A stretch of 64,000 nt of DNA from Pipra filicauda (Eukaryota > Chordata > Aves > Passeriformes > Pipridae). How positions within the stretch are numbered: position 1 is the stretch's first letter; each line of letters begins with the position of its first letter. The notes beneath the pieces were generated by a model. That model did no database searches. It saw only the letters and a program-made list of their open reading frames with translations, and was not told the DNA's origin. Made by a program: the position numbers and the translations under genes. Positions 20,012-33,768 of the stretch are shown piece after piece. The DNA lies in NCBI RefSeq assembly GCF_003945595.2, contig NW_024104311.1, positions 930,001 through 994,000 of the forward strand. Reading direction: 5' to 3'.

Positions 20012-23000
20012 GCCTATTACACAAAGGAGATAAAATAGGACTATTTATAGTAATGGAAATGAAAAGTATTAAACTGTGTGTGCTAGTATTGCCAGGAACC
20101 AGCAATCATGCCCTGGATGCTTCCTGCCCACCAGCAACACCACCTCTCTCTCTCACCTGAAAAGAGGTCAGTCTCTGCTCACAGTAATGTATACCTTAGG
20201 TCTAAACTGAATCTGTCCTTAAACAAACATTGTAGCTGTAAACTGTAAGTAAGTAGGGATTTGTACAAACAATAAAAAAAAACCATCCAAACTCAGAAAT
20301 CAACCAAAAATTTTAGTGTTGCTCCCTGACACAGTAGACTATCCTCCACTGCCAGAATGTTGAGTGTACTTTCCTTTTACGCACTGTCATAACACAGCCC
20401 TTACTGCTGTTTTGACCTCACCATTGTCCTGCCTTTTCCCTCTTGAAAAACAAATGGAAAAAAAAAAAAAGCGTGGAAACTTCACTTTGGACCTGGAACA
20501 GCAGCTGCAGAAATGCCAGTATCTGCAGAAATGCCAGCAGCTGACTGGGGCATTAGAAGAGGAAGGTGTGGGAGTGAGGAGGTCAGTTCTAGAGCATTCA
20601 GCCTTCTTGCCCAGGCTGTTTCTGTGGACTCAAGAGAAAAGAGCAGCTTGCAGCTGTCCATATCATGTGAACAAAAAGTGAGACACTTGTGGTGAGTGTA
20701 TCTGTAGTTAGGTAGAAAAACTGTAGCCCTAGGCAAAGCTCAACACTATGGGAAAGTTCTAATCTTTCACTATGAATAAAGACTGGAAGTGAAACAAAGT
20801 GGGACATTACCATGCTGGATTTTGCTTCTGTCTAGACAGAACTCTCTTGGGGTTTAGACTCTTCCTCAACTTTCCCCAGTTTCACAAATAACCTCTTTTT
20901 TTACATACTGACACAATGTGGTCAGCGTGGCTGGTGAAAGACAGGAGCATCTGGGACAGTAAAGTGAATCAACTATTCTGTGAGGTATAGACAAAAAGGG
21001 GTCTCGAAAAGCAATAGGAAGGCCCTTCTGCACATTACAGATATCTGTGAAAGAGATTCCTTGTAAAAGGACACCTCACTCCGTAGGGTTAAGTCAGGAC
21101 TTGCTTCATGGATGCAGAAAGCACATAGTGATCTGGAGCACCATGGCTGGGCTGGTCATCAAGAGCAAGTGTTGGCTAACATTCTAGGTCTTCCCAAGAA
21201 GCAGAGCATCGTAACCATTTTTGGTTTTATTTAGATGGTCTCTGTTCCTACAGAGATTGTTTGTTATGATATATGACTTTGCTGGGTATGTTCCAGCTGT
21301 TATCTTGGAGACTTGCCAGTGACTGTTTTAATATTCTGACACACTGTTCCACTTCCAGTGAGGATGGCAGACTGATATAGATATTGAAGTATTTCCTCTG
21401 TTTATTTTTCTGGCTCTTTTTAACTTATTCAGGGTTACCAGACTTTGATTTAAGAAACATAGTAGGTGTTGGCCCAATGGTCCTAATACAGTTCTATAGA
21501 ATGTATTGGGTATTTTAACTTTTCTGTATGTGAAATTATTAGCTCTTCTATATTTTTGTTTATTTTTATGTGATTTATTTATTTATTTTAATTTGTACTT
21601 ATCTGACAGGTCAGGATAATTTTCAGGATCCAGATTATGAAAGTTCAGCAGATTTCCAGGAGCCAAATAGAAAATACGATGCCATCTGCTGTTTTAAAGC
21701 ATTTTTTTCTGTCAGATTCTGCAGTTTCTCTAGCTTTCTGGTTCCTGGAGAAACAAAGCCAACAAAGCACTACCATTAGCACTAGTTCATGAAAATATAT
21801 TTTGATGATTTTAGCTTTACATTTTCTTTTCCAGTATTAGAATGCTTTAGCTCATTTCATATTAAATCTGACCTCATTAGGAATCATGGGAAGCTGCGTC
21901 TAACAGTTCTTTCAAATAATTGAATTTGTAGCATCCGTCTGTTTCCCAGGGTGCCAACTTCTAAAAATGAATTATGTAGTAGGATGAGACAAACTTCTGC
22001 TTTGAGTGAGGTAGAGTGTTGTTTGTCTTTGTGATTTTCCTTGCTTCCCATAGCAACTCCCTCATTAAGTCTATTCTCCACCTTTGGTTTACTCGTATGC
22101 TACTGTCTCCAAGAATAGGGGATTTTGTTCATCCCAGTCCAGTGATTGAGCCTGTTTAGTTTGTAACTTAAAATTTTTTTCTAAAAGCCAAGGGCAAAGA
22201 AATAGGCCTGTTACAAGAGTAAGTTTTTCTTCTGTGTATTACAGTCTTTCTGGATTTATTAAATTGATGTCTAGAATATAGTGTAGATCTCCAAGTGCCT
22301 TCGGGTATTCAACCTTAGAAGGTTTTTAAGTGTGAAGATAATTTGCACTTGGGAAACTGTAAAAATGATACAATGACCTTCTTAGTTCTCCTGCCTGACA
22401 CTTTTATAGGCAGGCTTATATAGATCTCTTTAAGTATTAGGTTTTTGCCAAGTACTTATTTTCTTATGGTGCTAATACATATACTGCATGGAAGCATGCT
22501 GACAAACAATAGAATTCGTAGGTAAAATTATCCATTTTAAATTTTTAGTGGATAGTCTGAAGTATTAGTCTGCAGGTGAGCTGATTACAGTAAAGATCCT
22601 GACTCTGCATTTTCTTGCAGTCTGAATAAAATATTTCTGCTCTATTCAATAAGGAGAATGCTGCTGAAATTGGGACTAAAAATCCTGATTGTGTTCCCCC
22701 AAACACAATGTGTGTTCCTATAAAAAATAGTACAGTTAAAAGCAAAAAAGCTAAACCCCCTGAGTGATAGGTGGGTTTACTCTAGGAAAGGCTGAAGAGT
22801 GGTGGGTGTGTATCCTGCATTAGCAAACCATATCTTATCAATCTGCTGCTTTCCCCTTTGCTGAAGACTTTGACAGAGACTGTGCTAGCAGGTCTCACTC
22901 ACATCTCTGAGAACAGGGCAAAGGAATTCCTGAGATCATTCCTGCTGATGCACAATGCTGAAGTGTCCTCTGTCTAACCACCAAATCCTACTTGCAAACA

Positions 23001-25090
23001 CACAGGATAGAGCCAAGCAAATGAAATGTTCTTAGTTGTTTGAATATCTTGCATTTATGTAGAAATAAATATTAAACAGGACAAAGGGAGTTTATGCTTA
23101 AATATACCTAAAGAAATTATGATTTTTTAAAATCTTATTGTTAATAAAAATGTTTGAAAAGTATACTTTCAAAACCAGTACATACTTCTAAAGAAAAGGG
23201 CAGCAGCTTTGGTATAGAAACAACTAGATGGTGCTCCTCTGCTTTGGAAATTGTCAGAGCCTCAAGACAAGTGAATTAGAGAAGCAAGATATGATCTCTA
23301 GAAAAAAATATGTAATCAGAATCATGCTGTTCCTAATGTTTGTTACAGATGCATAGAAACACTTGTAGAGTAACAGTTAAGGTTGTAATTTAGGAAAGAT
23401 TGAACGATTGCTTTCCAAAACATTACAGCCTTTTCTTATTGTAAATCAAATGCTTAGTAGGGTATATATATCCACACAGATATGATTTGTAACATAAATA
23501 TGATACACAGAATACATACAGTAGCATTCCTTTTAAAAAACATTAAAGCATCTAAAAAATATTTACTCTTAAGAGATTTTAGCAAATTAATTATACTACA
23601 TTTTAAAAACAATCCTTGTTGTAATGACAACCACAAAGAGAGGAAAAGTTCTAGAACAGTGACAATAACTGAATGAAGACCAAAGGCTAAACTATCTTTG
23701 AGTGAAATGCCATATTTGAAAGGATGCCATTAACTTGGCAGTCACAGCTGCAGTTTAAAATTATGTAACTTCAGGCATCTCCTAAAGTGCTAGGACATTG
23801 TTGGATGAGAAAACAGATTTTTCTAATAATTAATAATAATTTACTTTGTGCTCCTGATCACATACTATATACAGTCCATGTTATGACTTGGGAGGTTGTG
23901 CTTACTCTCTCAGATTTTGCTAAGTCTGGTATTTAGTGGCAAGATTAACAGCCAAGATAAAAACCTATGGGCCAGGATAATTAAACAGACTGATGGAAGC
24001 CAATAGATATGGCCAGACGTTCACATTATTTCTTAGTAATGCATAATCCACATTTTCTTTTAAACAGTAGAAAAATAATAAAGTCTTTTGAAGGAAATCT
24101 TAAAGAGAAATTTGCAAAGCACTTCTCATCTTTTTTTTTTTTTCCGGAAAGCTGAAATGTTTTGAACAAGTGAATGGAAGTTAATATGTCAGTGTAGATA
24201 TCTTAGGGCATGTAGAAAATTATGGTAATGTGCTTCATTTATGAGGTATTGCCTCTTTCTCCTTTCACTCATATATATGAAAATAATTTAGTTTGTATAA
24301 ATTTTATAGCACTGAAAATTACCTTATCTTCTTCATGTTTTACCACTTACTTATATACCAATAATAAAATATATAGTTCCTGAAAATACTTTGAAGTATC
24401 ATACATTTTATCTATTTATATTCTTGTAATATGAACCAGCATTGCCACTTTTATGCTCTGGCATCATTTAATGTGCACATTTCTGTTGAACTTGTTATTT
24501 ATCATGCTGAAAGATAAATACATCCCCAGTATAAAACACAAAAAAGACAAAATGCTGCTGTATTGCTGCATGTGCTTGAGAAGTGTGTTATTTTCCAATG
24601 GAAAAGTGTAGCTTTGTATAATTTTACTAAAAGCAGAAGATGGAGAATATTTTAAGCTGTTACTAAGGCTGTTTCCTGTTTTTACTGATGACTATGTCAA
24701 GTAATCATGTCCATAAACAAACCAAACTCAAATTAAAACCTTTTCCTTAGTGACCCCAGAGTATTTGGCTAATAGGTATTTGTGATTAAGTAGTACATTA
24801 AGTTTTTCTAGCCGTACTGGTCATTTATCACTGCCAGATGTAGAGAATAAGGTGAACTTCAATTTTGGAGACCACTATCTTGATATTGGGGTCCAGCATT
24901 TTCTTACAAATTGAGAATCTGAGATATTATGCTTAGAGCTTTGAAATTAGCACATAAAGAATGGGTATGCTTTCTCTTGACACTTGACTGCATTACCTGC
25001 TGATCAAATGACTTCTTTATTAAGTAGTTTATTGAATAACTAAGAGACTTTTCAACTGACCAGGTAGTTTTTATGCAAAACACTTCCTCT
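20012..25090. other. Intergenic, no gene recognised
   Basis: About 5 kb of AT-rich sequence. Contents seen: an A-run near 20458-20470, a short imperfect tandem at 20505-20540 built on 'ctgcagaaatgccag', and a 13-base T-run at 24131-24143. None of the small open frames has start context, splice sites or family resemblance. Confidence 0.6.
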
Positions 25091-25094
25091 GCCT

Positions 25095-25680
25095 TTTCAT
25101 GGTGATAGGATGCACCAGGGCATTATCCAGCTGCTCTCCTCACTCCAGACTTTGCCATATTCTCTATTCCACTTGTAATCTTCTGGTACAGTCAGACCCT
25201 ATCTTTTCCCTCATTTCTTTGCTTAGTCTCAAGTCTGTCTTTGCTTCTCATTAGTCTTCCTGTTCTTCCTCTGCCTGCATTCCTACAGCCACGGCACAGT
25301 AAGTACCTTGCAATAATTCCCTCTAATACCACAGCTCTTCCTAGGATCCGAGATCCCACTGCCTCACCACATGTCCTTTCCAGATCCCTTCCCAATCTCA
25401 GTGCCCCTATACCTTGACAGCTAATTTTGCTCACTAACCACTTTAGTTCTTTCTATTTTACATCCTGTTCCTTGGCTCTTGTTTTTCGGTCTGTCTTGCT
25501 GGTTTTGCCAACCCAGTTGTGGTTTCACTGTCTAGTTTCTACTGTTATGTGGTTGTTGTTACCCACAGCACTTCTAGTTCCAGTTTTGTACTACCTTCCC
25601 TCACGTGGGTTTATTTTTTGGTCCTAATTCACTCTCATACCTATTCAGGTTCAGCCTGTTTTTTTTCCTGTTTTAAATGT
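25095..25680. other. Pyrimidine-rich strand-asymmetric block
   Basis: For nearly 600 bases the plus strand is strongly enriched in C and T, with many ttcct, tcttc and ccctt strings and few purine runs. No repeat family was recognised, and the open frames on the two strands look like by-products of the composition. It may be an ancient repeat, or a transcribed region with mutational asymmetry. Confidence 0.45.
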
Positions 25681-28600
25681 CCACAGTTCCTCAGTGCTCA
25701 GTGAATGCAGGGGAGAGCACTTGTGCTCAGAATTTGGTCCTGGACTCCTCCTGGCCCACAGCCACCGAAATTATCAGCTGCATAGCTGCATGTCGAGAAG
25801 TGATTTGGCATATATGTTATTAGTTTAGTCTTCTATCCCCCACCCAAATGTTACCTGTCTTCCTTGTCTTGTGAAGATATTGAACACTGTTGAACAGTCT
25901 GACAGTGCCCTCAGGGTTCAGTGGTAATACTAATATTAGATAATAATGATAAATCTGTAAATCACTTGGGACATCCTAGAAAATGCATTTGCTAATCCTT
26001 ATTTTAAAGTTCAAGACTGGCAGATGTGAGTAACCATTTATTTTCCATTCCACTTTAATCCATTTGGATATAACCTTAGGGGTTTTCTCTCTCTCTTTTT
26101 CAAACTTAATGATAATTACTTTAAAGTTTTGCACCATCAGGTGTAATAACCTTTCAACAGCTATAGTTCCAATTTTATACTGACAGAGGCGGATGTTCTT
26201 AGTGCTTACGTTTCCCAAGTTGCCCCAGGCTTCCACTATAGCTAGTTGGAAGGCCCTTTAACGGATGGTTCAGAGTTCAACACTAATTAAACTGTTCAAT
26301 TCTTTTCACTTGAGAACTTTATTTTCTCCACTGATTTGAGAGAGATCCATAAGGGTTTTTCTCACAAAGCTTTTAAATTCACTTCTTATATAAGTCATCC
26401 TCTATTTGATGTTGAGTGCATTCCACGCTGTAATATGGTGATTATCTAGGGCATATTAGAGATTATTTAAAATAGTAAGTAAATACTGGCCATTGAGTTT
26501 GTAACCTCTTGTTCATTTATTTAATTGTTGGCTCATCCCAGTGATAAATTCCTAAATATTTACAGCACTATAATTGCCTTAGAGCATGCATAATAAGCAA
26601 AATAAACTTTTCTATCCTGTAAATGTGATGGAGTTGTGTACAATTACTCATTAAAGTATCCGTAAATCTTTACAGGTTTGAAATCTTCTGCACTGTTATA
26701 ATTTCTAAAGACAAAGACACAGCCTTTGAAATAGTGTTCAATATCGAATCAATTGCTGAGCTTAAACACTTTGTAATGTTTTAATATAAATATTTTTGTA
26801 CAAAATGTTGCACTAAGGATACTGACATTTCAACATTTATTTTTTTACCTTTATATGTTGAAACCAAGGACATTTCTATCACATGGATGCTGGTTATTCT
26901 GTTGGTTTTTCTTTCTAAAAATTGTTCTGCATATCAAGCTGTAATAGATATATATTTTGCAAGAGTCCGTGCAAAATTGCAGAATCAAGATATCTTTTCA
27001 ATTCTAAGCAGAAAAATTTAATTTACATCGAAAGAGTAAAACCTCTATTTGCTACTGATTTTATCTTTGTAGATTCTTTGTAGTGCATGAAAGGTCTTAG
27101 GCAGAGTCATAAGTTAATTGTTATTTATATGTTGTTTTTATTTGCCATCTGTCTATTTAGTCTTATCTGACTTGCATTTATTTATTTATTTATGCTCAAA
27201 TGAAGTATTCTGGGATTGTTTTTAAATTTCTTTTGATCATACCTTATCCAGGTCTTTTTCTCTTTTGATCATGAAGGAAAGTATAAAACAATCTATTTGT
27301 GAAATCCTTTCAAATAAAGATAAAACAGATACACATCCAAAATACCTTTCTCAATATGGAAAGCACAGAGAGAATGCATCACCTCTTTCAAAGTAAACCT
27401 TGTACATATTCAAGGCATGTAAATAGGAAAAAAAACCCAACAGAGTAAGCAAAAAATTATCTTCCAACTGTCATCTATAGGGGGATATTAAGTGTTTTAG
27501 ACTGGTGCTGTGACGTGCTTCGGATGCACATACATAACATCTATATTTTTACAATAGTGCTGTGTAAACAACTTTCATTAAACATTTCTCTAACTTGTCT
27601 TACATCCAGCAGAATTTTTTTTTTCTTCGTTAAATTCTGACTTACAAAGAATCTGATCCTGCAGTTTATACCCAAGCAAATTTTAATTATATATTTCTTG
27701 CCTTCATAAGTATCCTAGAATGAGTTCATCCTAGATGTTGTTCCTTGCACAAATGAAATGATTAAATGGTAAAGAAAGGTAAGAAAAGAAGAGTCTACTT
27801 TTTTAAAGTAAACAAAGTTAATATTTAAATATTAGCATTAATATTTTTTCCTTTATTTATTAGTTCAGGAGTCCAACTAATGGTCAGAGAGAAATGGAGG
27901 TAAGATAAATCCATATTCTGCTTTTACTTTTCCAACCACAGGGATTCTTTCTGATTTAGTTTAATATCATCATGTATCTCGTGAAGTTCAAAATTCAGAT
28001 TTATATTAAAGAAACCTTTCTTATCTGCACAAGTACCTTTGCCATATTTTTATGATAGTGCAATTATTTGATCTACTTTTCTATAAACACCTAGTATCAA
28101 GCAGGACATCGAGGATATTTACAATGACTACCTTCAGGCACAGAAGGCTAATTTCTCTAGACTTCCTCAGTATTAGTAGAGATCCCTTTATGAAATATTT
28201 CAGAGTAGCAGCCTAGTCAACAAGCTATGACATGCCTTGTTGAGAAAATATTCTCCCTCTACTGTATACAACAAACCTAGAGAAGTAAAATTCCTTGCTT
28301 AGTCTTCTGGCTCCTGTATAGCCTGCCCTACCCACTGCCAGTACTTGTTAATTTGAGCTTTTGTTTCCAAATCTGTACTTTACAAGGGATAGACTCTCCA
28401 AAAATTTTAAACCCCCCAGATTCACTTTCATGAACATTTACAGGTGTTATATCTTCCTAACAGACTTCCCACCTTGGTATACATCGTTGTATATGTAGTT
28501 AGGGCCCAATGATAACACAAATTTTTTTTAATTCTCATACATATATTAGATGTTCATTATATAAAATATATGCGTTATGTAATCCATATTGTCTGTATTG

Positions 28601-28844
28601 CTTATATCGCATATCTTATGCAAATGTTAACCACCACTTAGTGGTGTTATAAATCCTCAGATTTATACTCTAGCATAGACTTCTAATTTCAGCTCACATT
28701 TTTGAAGAGCGAAGTATATGGTGATCAATGATTCTCTCTCTACTCTGTACTATTATCACTGTAGTGAAAATATTGCATAGTGAAAGAACATTGCATAGTA
28801 GAAGTTGCATGAATGTATAAGCATTTTGAAAAGTAAGTAGCTGC
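25681..28844. other. Intergenic, no gene recognised
   Basis: AT-rich sequence, including a (TTTA)n run at about 27176-27193. The stretch at 26440-27100 is free of recognisable repeats and has low-complexity-poor, TAAT-rich sequence of the sort found in conserved noncoding elements, but conservation cannot be judged here. Confidence 0.5.
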
Positions 28845-29500
28845 CTCCCCAGGTTTCAGTTTTTGTTTCAAAATGTCTTTCATGGGATCCTGCCAAGCAG
28901 GTTCCCGACAAGCTGGAATTTGTTTTCCTTAGGTCTAGGGTTGTGATTCTACTCTTTGTCTTGCTCACTTTTCTCAGAATTTTGAACTCCACGATCTTAA
29001 GGTTACTGCAGCTAAGGCTGCCCTTGACCTTCACATCCTTGACCACTTCTTAGCTATGTTAGAGCAATAGGTCAAGCAGAGCATCTCCCTAGTCAGTTGA
29101 CCCCTTCATTAGGAGGAACTCAACTTTTTGTCCACACAGCACAAAAATCTCCCAGATCACTTGCACCCAGCAAATATGTTCTCCCAGCAGATGTCAGAGT
29201 GGCTGAAGTCCACAAATGTACCAGGGCATGTGAAAGTGTTGTGTCTAAAGAAGCTTTCATCTTGATGTTTCTGATCAGTGTCACAGTGTCACCCATGTTG
29301 GTCTGTCCTCTGATGTAAGAACCTCTGACAAAAAACCATTGCAACTCTTAGTTATGTGAACTGTTCCGCCACATTTCTCTATCCCAGTGATATAACTTCT
29401 CTACAGTTATGCAAGAACTTGTAGTTTCTCTCTTGAAGTTTCCCTCTTGAAGTTTCCCACACTTCATCCACTTGTGTAAAGGACTTGTTGTGTGCCCCCA
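28845..29500 (-). mobile_element. CR1 LINE fragment, endonuclease region
   Basis: On the minus strand a decayed CR1 ORF2 endonuclease segment is visible. The block VDFSHSDICWEN near 29180-29210 corresponds to GDFNHPDICWEDN of the family, which carries the active-site Asp and Asn of the APE-type nuclease. The flanking plus-strand sequence ('ccttgaccttcacatcct', 'tctttgtcttgctcacttttctcag') is also CR1 in reverse. Neither CR1 end is present and many substitutions exist, so it is an old internal fragment. Confidence 0.7.
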
Positions 29501-32500
29501 CTCATGCTAGATTTAGCAGCAGAGTGCAAGTACCTCCTCCTTCATGTTTTCCCCTGGACACATCCTTATCTTCCCCCTGGCTTTCACTTCTCTTTAGATT
29601 ATAATAAATTTGGTCACATGTTTAGTCATGGACCAGAAGGGGAAAATGTTGTCCTTTAGATAAAAGCATTAAAGAGAGAATTAAAATAGCACATTTGTGT
29701 TCCTATGAAGTAAGCAAGCACACGGGCCCTGATGCAGCAAGTTACATGTTCCTGGAAAGAATATTTTATACACATATTCCTGTAAGGAGTTTGACTGTAT
29801 GGTGTAGAATATCTAAAGATACTCAAAACTGTGGATTGGAAAGTCCATAGTAAGGAATAGAATCTCTTCTTTGGAGAGGGATTTGTAAACTGTGCTATCA
29901 CCCTTCCTGTGATAAGGTCACAAAACACATAAGGTGGTGTATCTATCTTTGGAAAGTCCAAGGTTTTGAGCAAGGCAATAGTTGATAGGGTTTTTTTTCC
30001 CTGTACAAAATATTAAATTCTGAAAATATATACAGTTCAGGATTAAAATTCTAAATTGTGAAAGGTACTTGAATCAATGCTTGATATACCAAGGTGCTAC
30101 AAATGCTGTTTCAATTCAGTGTTTATTTGTGACATGTCTCCTGGCATGATATTATTACCTGGCAACTTTGAAAGCTGTTATTGCACTTGTACTCTGTGCT
30201 GGAGAACTAGAGTAACTGCACTTTTAGAGTAGACCTCAGGAGAGGATATGCACCAAATTTAAGTACCCGCTCAAATCTCACCTCATCTATTGACATAGGC
30301 TCTAAATGAGCATAAAGGTCAGACAGGCATTTTGGTTTTTTGCTTCTGTGTCTATGTGCAGGATTTGTTTTCATTCTATGCAGGTTTATAGGTGTATCAC
30401 TGAGTCTTCTGTGTATCTGGTGTGTTTCCACATAACCTTCTTTTTTAATTACTTCAACAGAAAAAAGTTCTTCTTTGTCTGACTCACTGGTCTGGACAGG
30501 AGTGAGATAAGTAAGAGCTGGTCTAGCAATTTAAACCAAGGTCTGTAAAACAAAGAACTCAGCCATTGTAATTCTGAAGATTGATTCCTGTTTGGCGTGA
30601 AACGATTAAACCAGCAGAAAAAAATATGACCTAAGGACCTCAACCTTTCCTTCCTCAAAGTCAGAATACCCTTCCCTAAGGACCTGTCCCAGCTACCCTC
30701 ACAGGAGTAGCAGAGCATGGAAGAAGGTAGGCTACGACAGACTGTTGGCTGCCATGACATTTGGCAGAAGCCAGAATGAATCACTAGATCTCTGATCAGG
30801 AGAAATTAGGTTACCTTAGGAAAAGACCAGCAGAAGGCAGAAAGTCACTTCTATCTTCAGCTGAACAAAGCACAATTTCCGAATGTTGTTCTCCTTTTTC
30901 TCAGCATTACAAACAAAACTGGGAATAATTTTTTCAGTGTAGCATATTGGAAGGCCTTGTCTTCCCCGAGGTTACTGAACTGGGGTGTAGGTACCATGGG
31001 AGAAGAAAACTTGTGATCATGGCTAAGTGTTCAAATGAATCTCCAGTTTCAGTTTCCTCTCTTCAAGTCTATTTTCTTTCTTTTCTGTGTTTTCCTTAGG
31101 CATGTGGTTTTTCTTTGTTTATGTACAATGACTTCTTCTGTCCTCTTCCCTGCTCTGCCTACACAACAGCATTTTCCTTTTTATGTTCAGTGCTTTCACC
31201 TCTCAAGCCCCTCACCTCCTCCAAATGTGTTGCTTCTGCATTAAGACAGAGGAGCAAAACCACAGGGGAAAAAATAAAGCAGTTAGTTCTTCAAAGAACT
31301 AGACTGCAGCCTCACTCCCAAACCTGCATACATATTTCTGGGTATGAAAGAAAAGCAGATGAAAGGCTGGTGAGATTTTTTTGGGTTGTTGTGTTGTTAA
31401 GGCAGAAAAGTCATAGGAGAAAAGAGGGGAGCTACCAATGAAGTACCAGGCATAGCCTGAACCATTCTTGGGAATGTGGTCCTCAGAAAAGAAGCTTTTC
31501 GGACTGAGAATTCCAGGACAGAGCTGCAAACTAAGAGACTTTATTTTTTCCTCTGATCACAGAAAGAGGATTTTCTATTTTTTTAATGTTGATATAAATA
31601 AACAAGGTTGCATTATCAGCATCTCCTCACACAAACAACCTGCAAGTCCCAAAATCTGGCTTAGATCCAAAAAAGGGTAACTATATATTTATGTAGAGTG
31701 AATAATACATGAATCCCTTGTTCTCCAAGTGTGATACTGTGTTCTTTACAGTGTCATTCATTAACCTATATGGCACAAACAGTGAGAGGAGGTCAATATA
31801 TTATTCAATATGTTTGAGTAATTAGGAATTGATTAGCACACAAGAAGCCAAATGAAAAGACACATTTCCCCCAATGACTGAAGTTGTTGAATTAATTGAT
31901 AAAACCCAGAATCTCTGTTTGAGTTCAATTCTGTTACTCTTCACACTTACTCAGATTTTTTTCCTATAGTTTGATGTTGGCATGTTTCAGTGATGTTGCA
32001 CAGTGCCTTTGGACCCTTAGCCTTTGTAGTGCTAAGGACCTTCTCTTTCCATTTCTCTAGTCTGTTTTTCATTTCCATCTCTGTAAACTTTCAAGCAAAT
32101 TGCTGGATACCTCCTGGGGAGGACACTTGTCTGGAAACTCCCCTCACTTCCCTACTCAGTTGGCCACTGTGGAGTCTTTCCTTCCCCTTTCCCTTTCTTT
32201 GTCTCTTTCTCTCTTCCCCACCCTTTTTGTTTTAATTTTCCCCCCAAAGTAATTTTTGCTGTTAAATTTGCTATATGCCTTTGGTGCAGACCCTGCTAAT
32301 CTTTGTGCATGTGAACCTGTCAGGGAAAAAAAAAATAACTTTAGAAGAAGAAAAGAAATTAGTCTTTCATTTACTTATTATAAAGTGTTTAATTGAAGAG
32401 GCATTTTCATGAAAAACATAAAAGAACACCTATATGTTGTTAGAGTGTTTTAATACCTTTTAATCTACCCCAGTACAAGCTTGATGCACATATGCTTTTT

Positions 32501-32841
32501 TTGTGAGGGATTACTGTTTGGTATAAAATGTTCCTTGAACATGAGTCCTGAAGACCTCTAACCAGTGGCAAGTGGTTCCTCCTACTAGTCCATGCTTCCT
32601 AAAGTGACTTTGCAAAATAATTGTTAATTTCATTAGCATCCAAACATTATGTGCCCTTGTAAATACAGTATTGACAACTAACTTAAGGATTTTCAAGAGA
32701 AGATTAGTATTGCAGTTTCTTGTGTTGTTTGTCTGCTATCCCACTCAGGAGTGAATCCCATAACAATCTGTTGCATTTTTTTTTATGAATGTCCATCCCA
32801 TATTTGGAATAAATCACACAATCTATGTAATTTTTTCATAT
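29501..32841. other. Intergenic, no gene recognised
   Basis: AT-rich sequence with two pyrimidine-rich tracts on the plus strand, near 31055-31215 and 32170-32250. A polyadenylation-like AATAAA occurs at 31598. No gene, LTR ends or CR1 tail was recognised. Confidence 0.55.
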
Positions 32842-33325
32842 AATCATGAATTGTTTAGGTTGGAAAACACTCTGAAGATCATGGAGTCCAACTGTTACCC
32901 TAGCACTGCCAAATCCACGACTAAACCATGTCCCTATGTGTCTACATGTGTCTACATGTGTTCTAAATACCTTCAGGAGTGGTGACTCAACCACTTCCTT
33001 AGGCAGCCTGGTCCAATGCTTGACAACCCTTTCCACAAAGAAAATTCTCTTAATATTCAATCTAAACCTTCCCTGGTGCAGCTTGATGCCATTTCTTCTT
33101 GTCTTATGGCTCGTTACCTTGGGAGAAGAGACTGACCCCCACCTGGCTACACCCTCCTTTCAGGTAGTTATAGACAGTGATAAGGTTCCCCCTGAGCCTT
33201 CTTTTCTCCAGGCTCAACAACCCCAACTCCCTCAGCTGCTCCTCATGTGACTTGTGCTCCAGACTCTCCACCAGCTCTGTTGTCCTTCACTGGATGTGCT
33301 CCAGCACCTTAATGTCCAGCAACAA
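32842..33325 (-). mobile_element. CR1 LINE 3' part, left half of a head-to-head pair
   Basis: The plus strand shows the reverse complement of CR1 3' sequence: 'taggttggaaaacactctgaagatcat', then 'ccttcccTggtgcagcttgatgcc', 'gggagaagagactgacccccac' and 'ctgctcctcatgtgac'. It contains a small tandem of 'tgtctacatg' near 32935. Its 5' end meets the 5' end of the next CR1 copy at about 33325. Confidence 0.85.
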
Positions 33326-33768
33326 ACTGGTGAATGGGCTGGAAAGAATGTCCTATGAGGAGCAGCTGAGGACTTTTTGCTTGTCTTGTTTGGAGATGTG
33401 GAATTAAAGGGGTAATTTCATTGCTCTCTAAAGCTTCCTGGGAGGGGAACTGGAGAGGGAGGTGTTAGTCTCTTGCCCCTGGCATCCAGTGACAGGATAC
33501 ATGGAAATGGCTCAAAGCTGTGCCAGGGGTGGTTTAGACTGGACATCAGGAAGCATTTCTTTACTGAGAGGGTAGTCAGACACTGGAACAGGCTTCTTAG
33601 AGTGTGGTCAAAGCCCGAAGCCTATCAGTGTTGAAGAGGCATTTGGATGATGCTTTAACTTTTGGTCAGCCGTCATGTAGCCAGGCAGTTGGACAAGGTG
33701 ATTGTTGTAGGTCCCTTCCAATTGCAAAGATTTTGTTCTATTCTATTCTAATCTAGTCTAGTCTAAAC
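33326..33768 (+). mobile_element. CR1 LINE 3' part, right half of a head-to-head pair
   Basis: Plus-strand CR1 sequence from 'gagcagctgag' through 'ggtttagactggacatcaggaag' and 'cactggaacaggctt' to 'ggtcccttccaatt'. The tail is a run of ttcta-type pentamers (33735-33765), not a simple ATTCTGTG octamer. It belongs to a different CR1 subfamily from its inverted neighbour, so the pair arose by two insertions and not by duplication. Confidence 0.85.

Noticed and set aside
22780..23000. GC-richer stretch as an exon
   Set aside because: No paired splice sites or open frame worth reporting.
25976..26236. 86-codon minus-strand frame with GTG start and hydrophobic/lysine pattern
   Set aside because: No ATG start, no supporting splice sites and no family recognised; AT-rich DNA gives such frames by chance.
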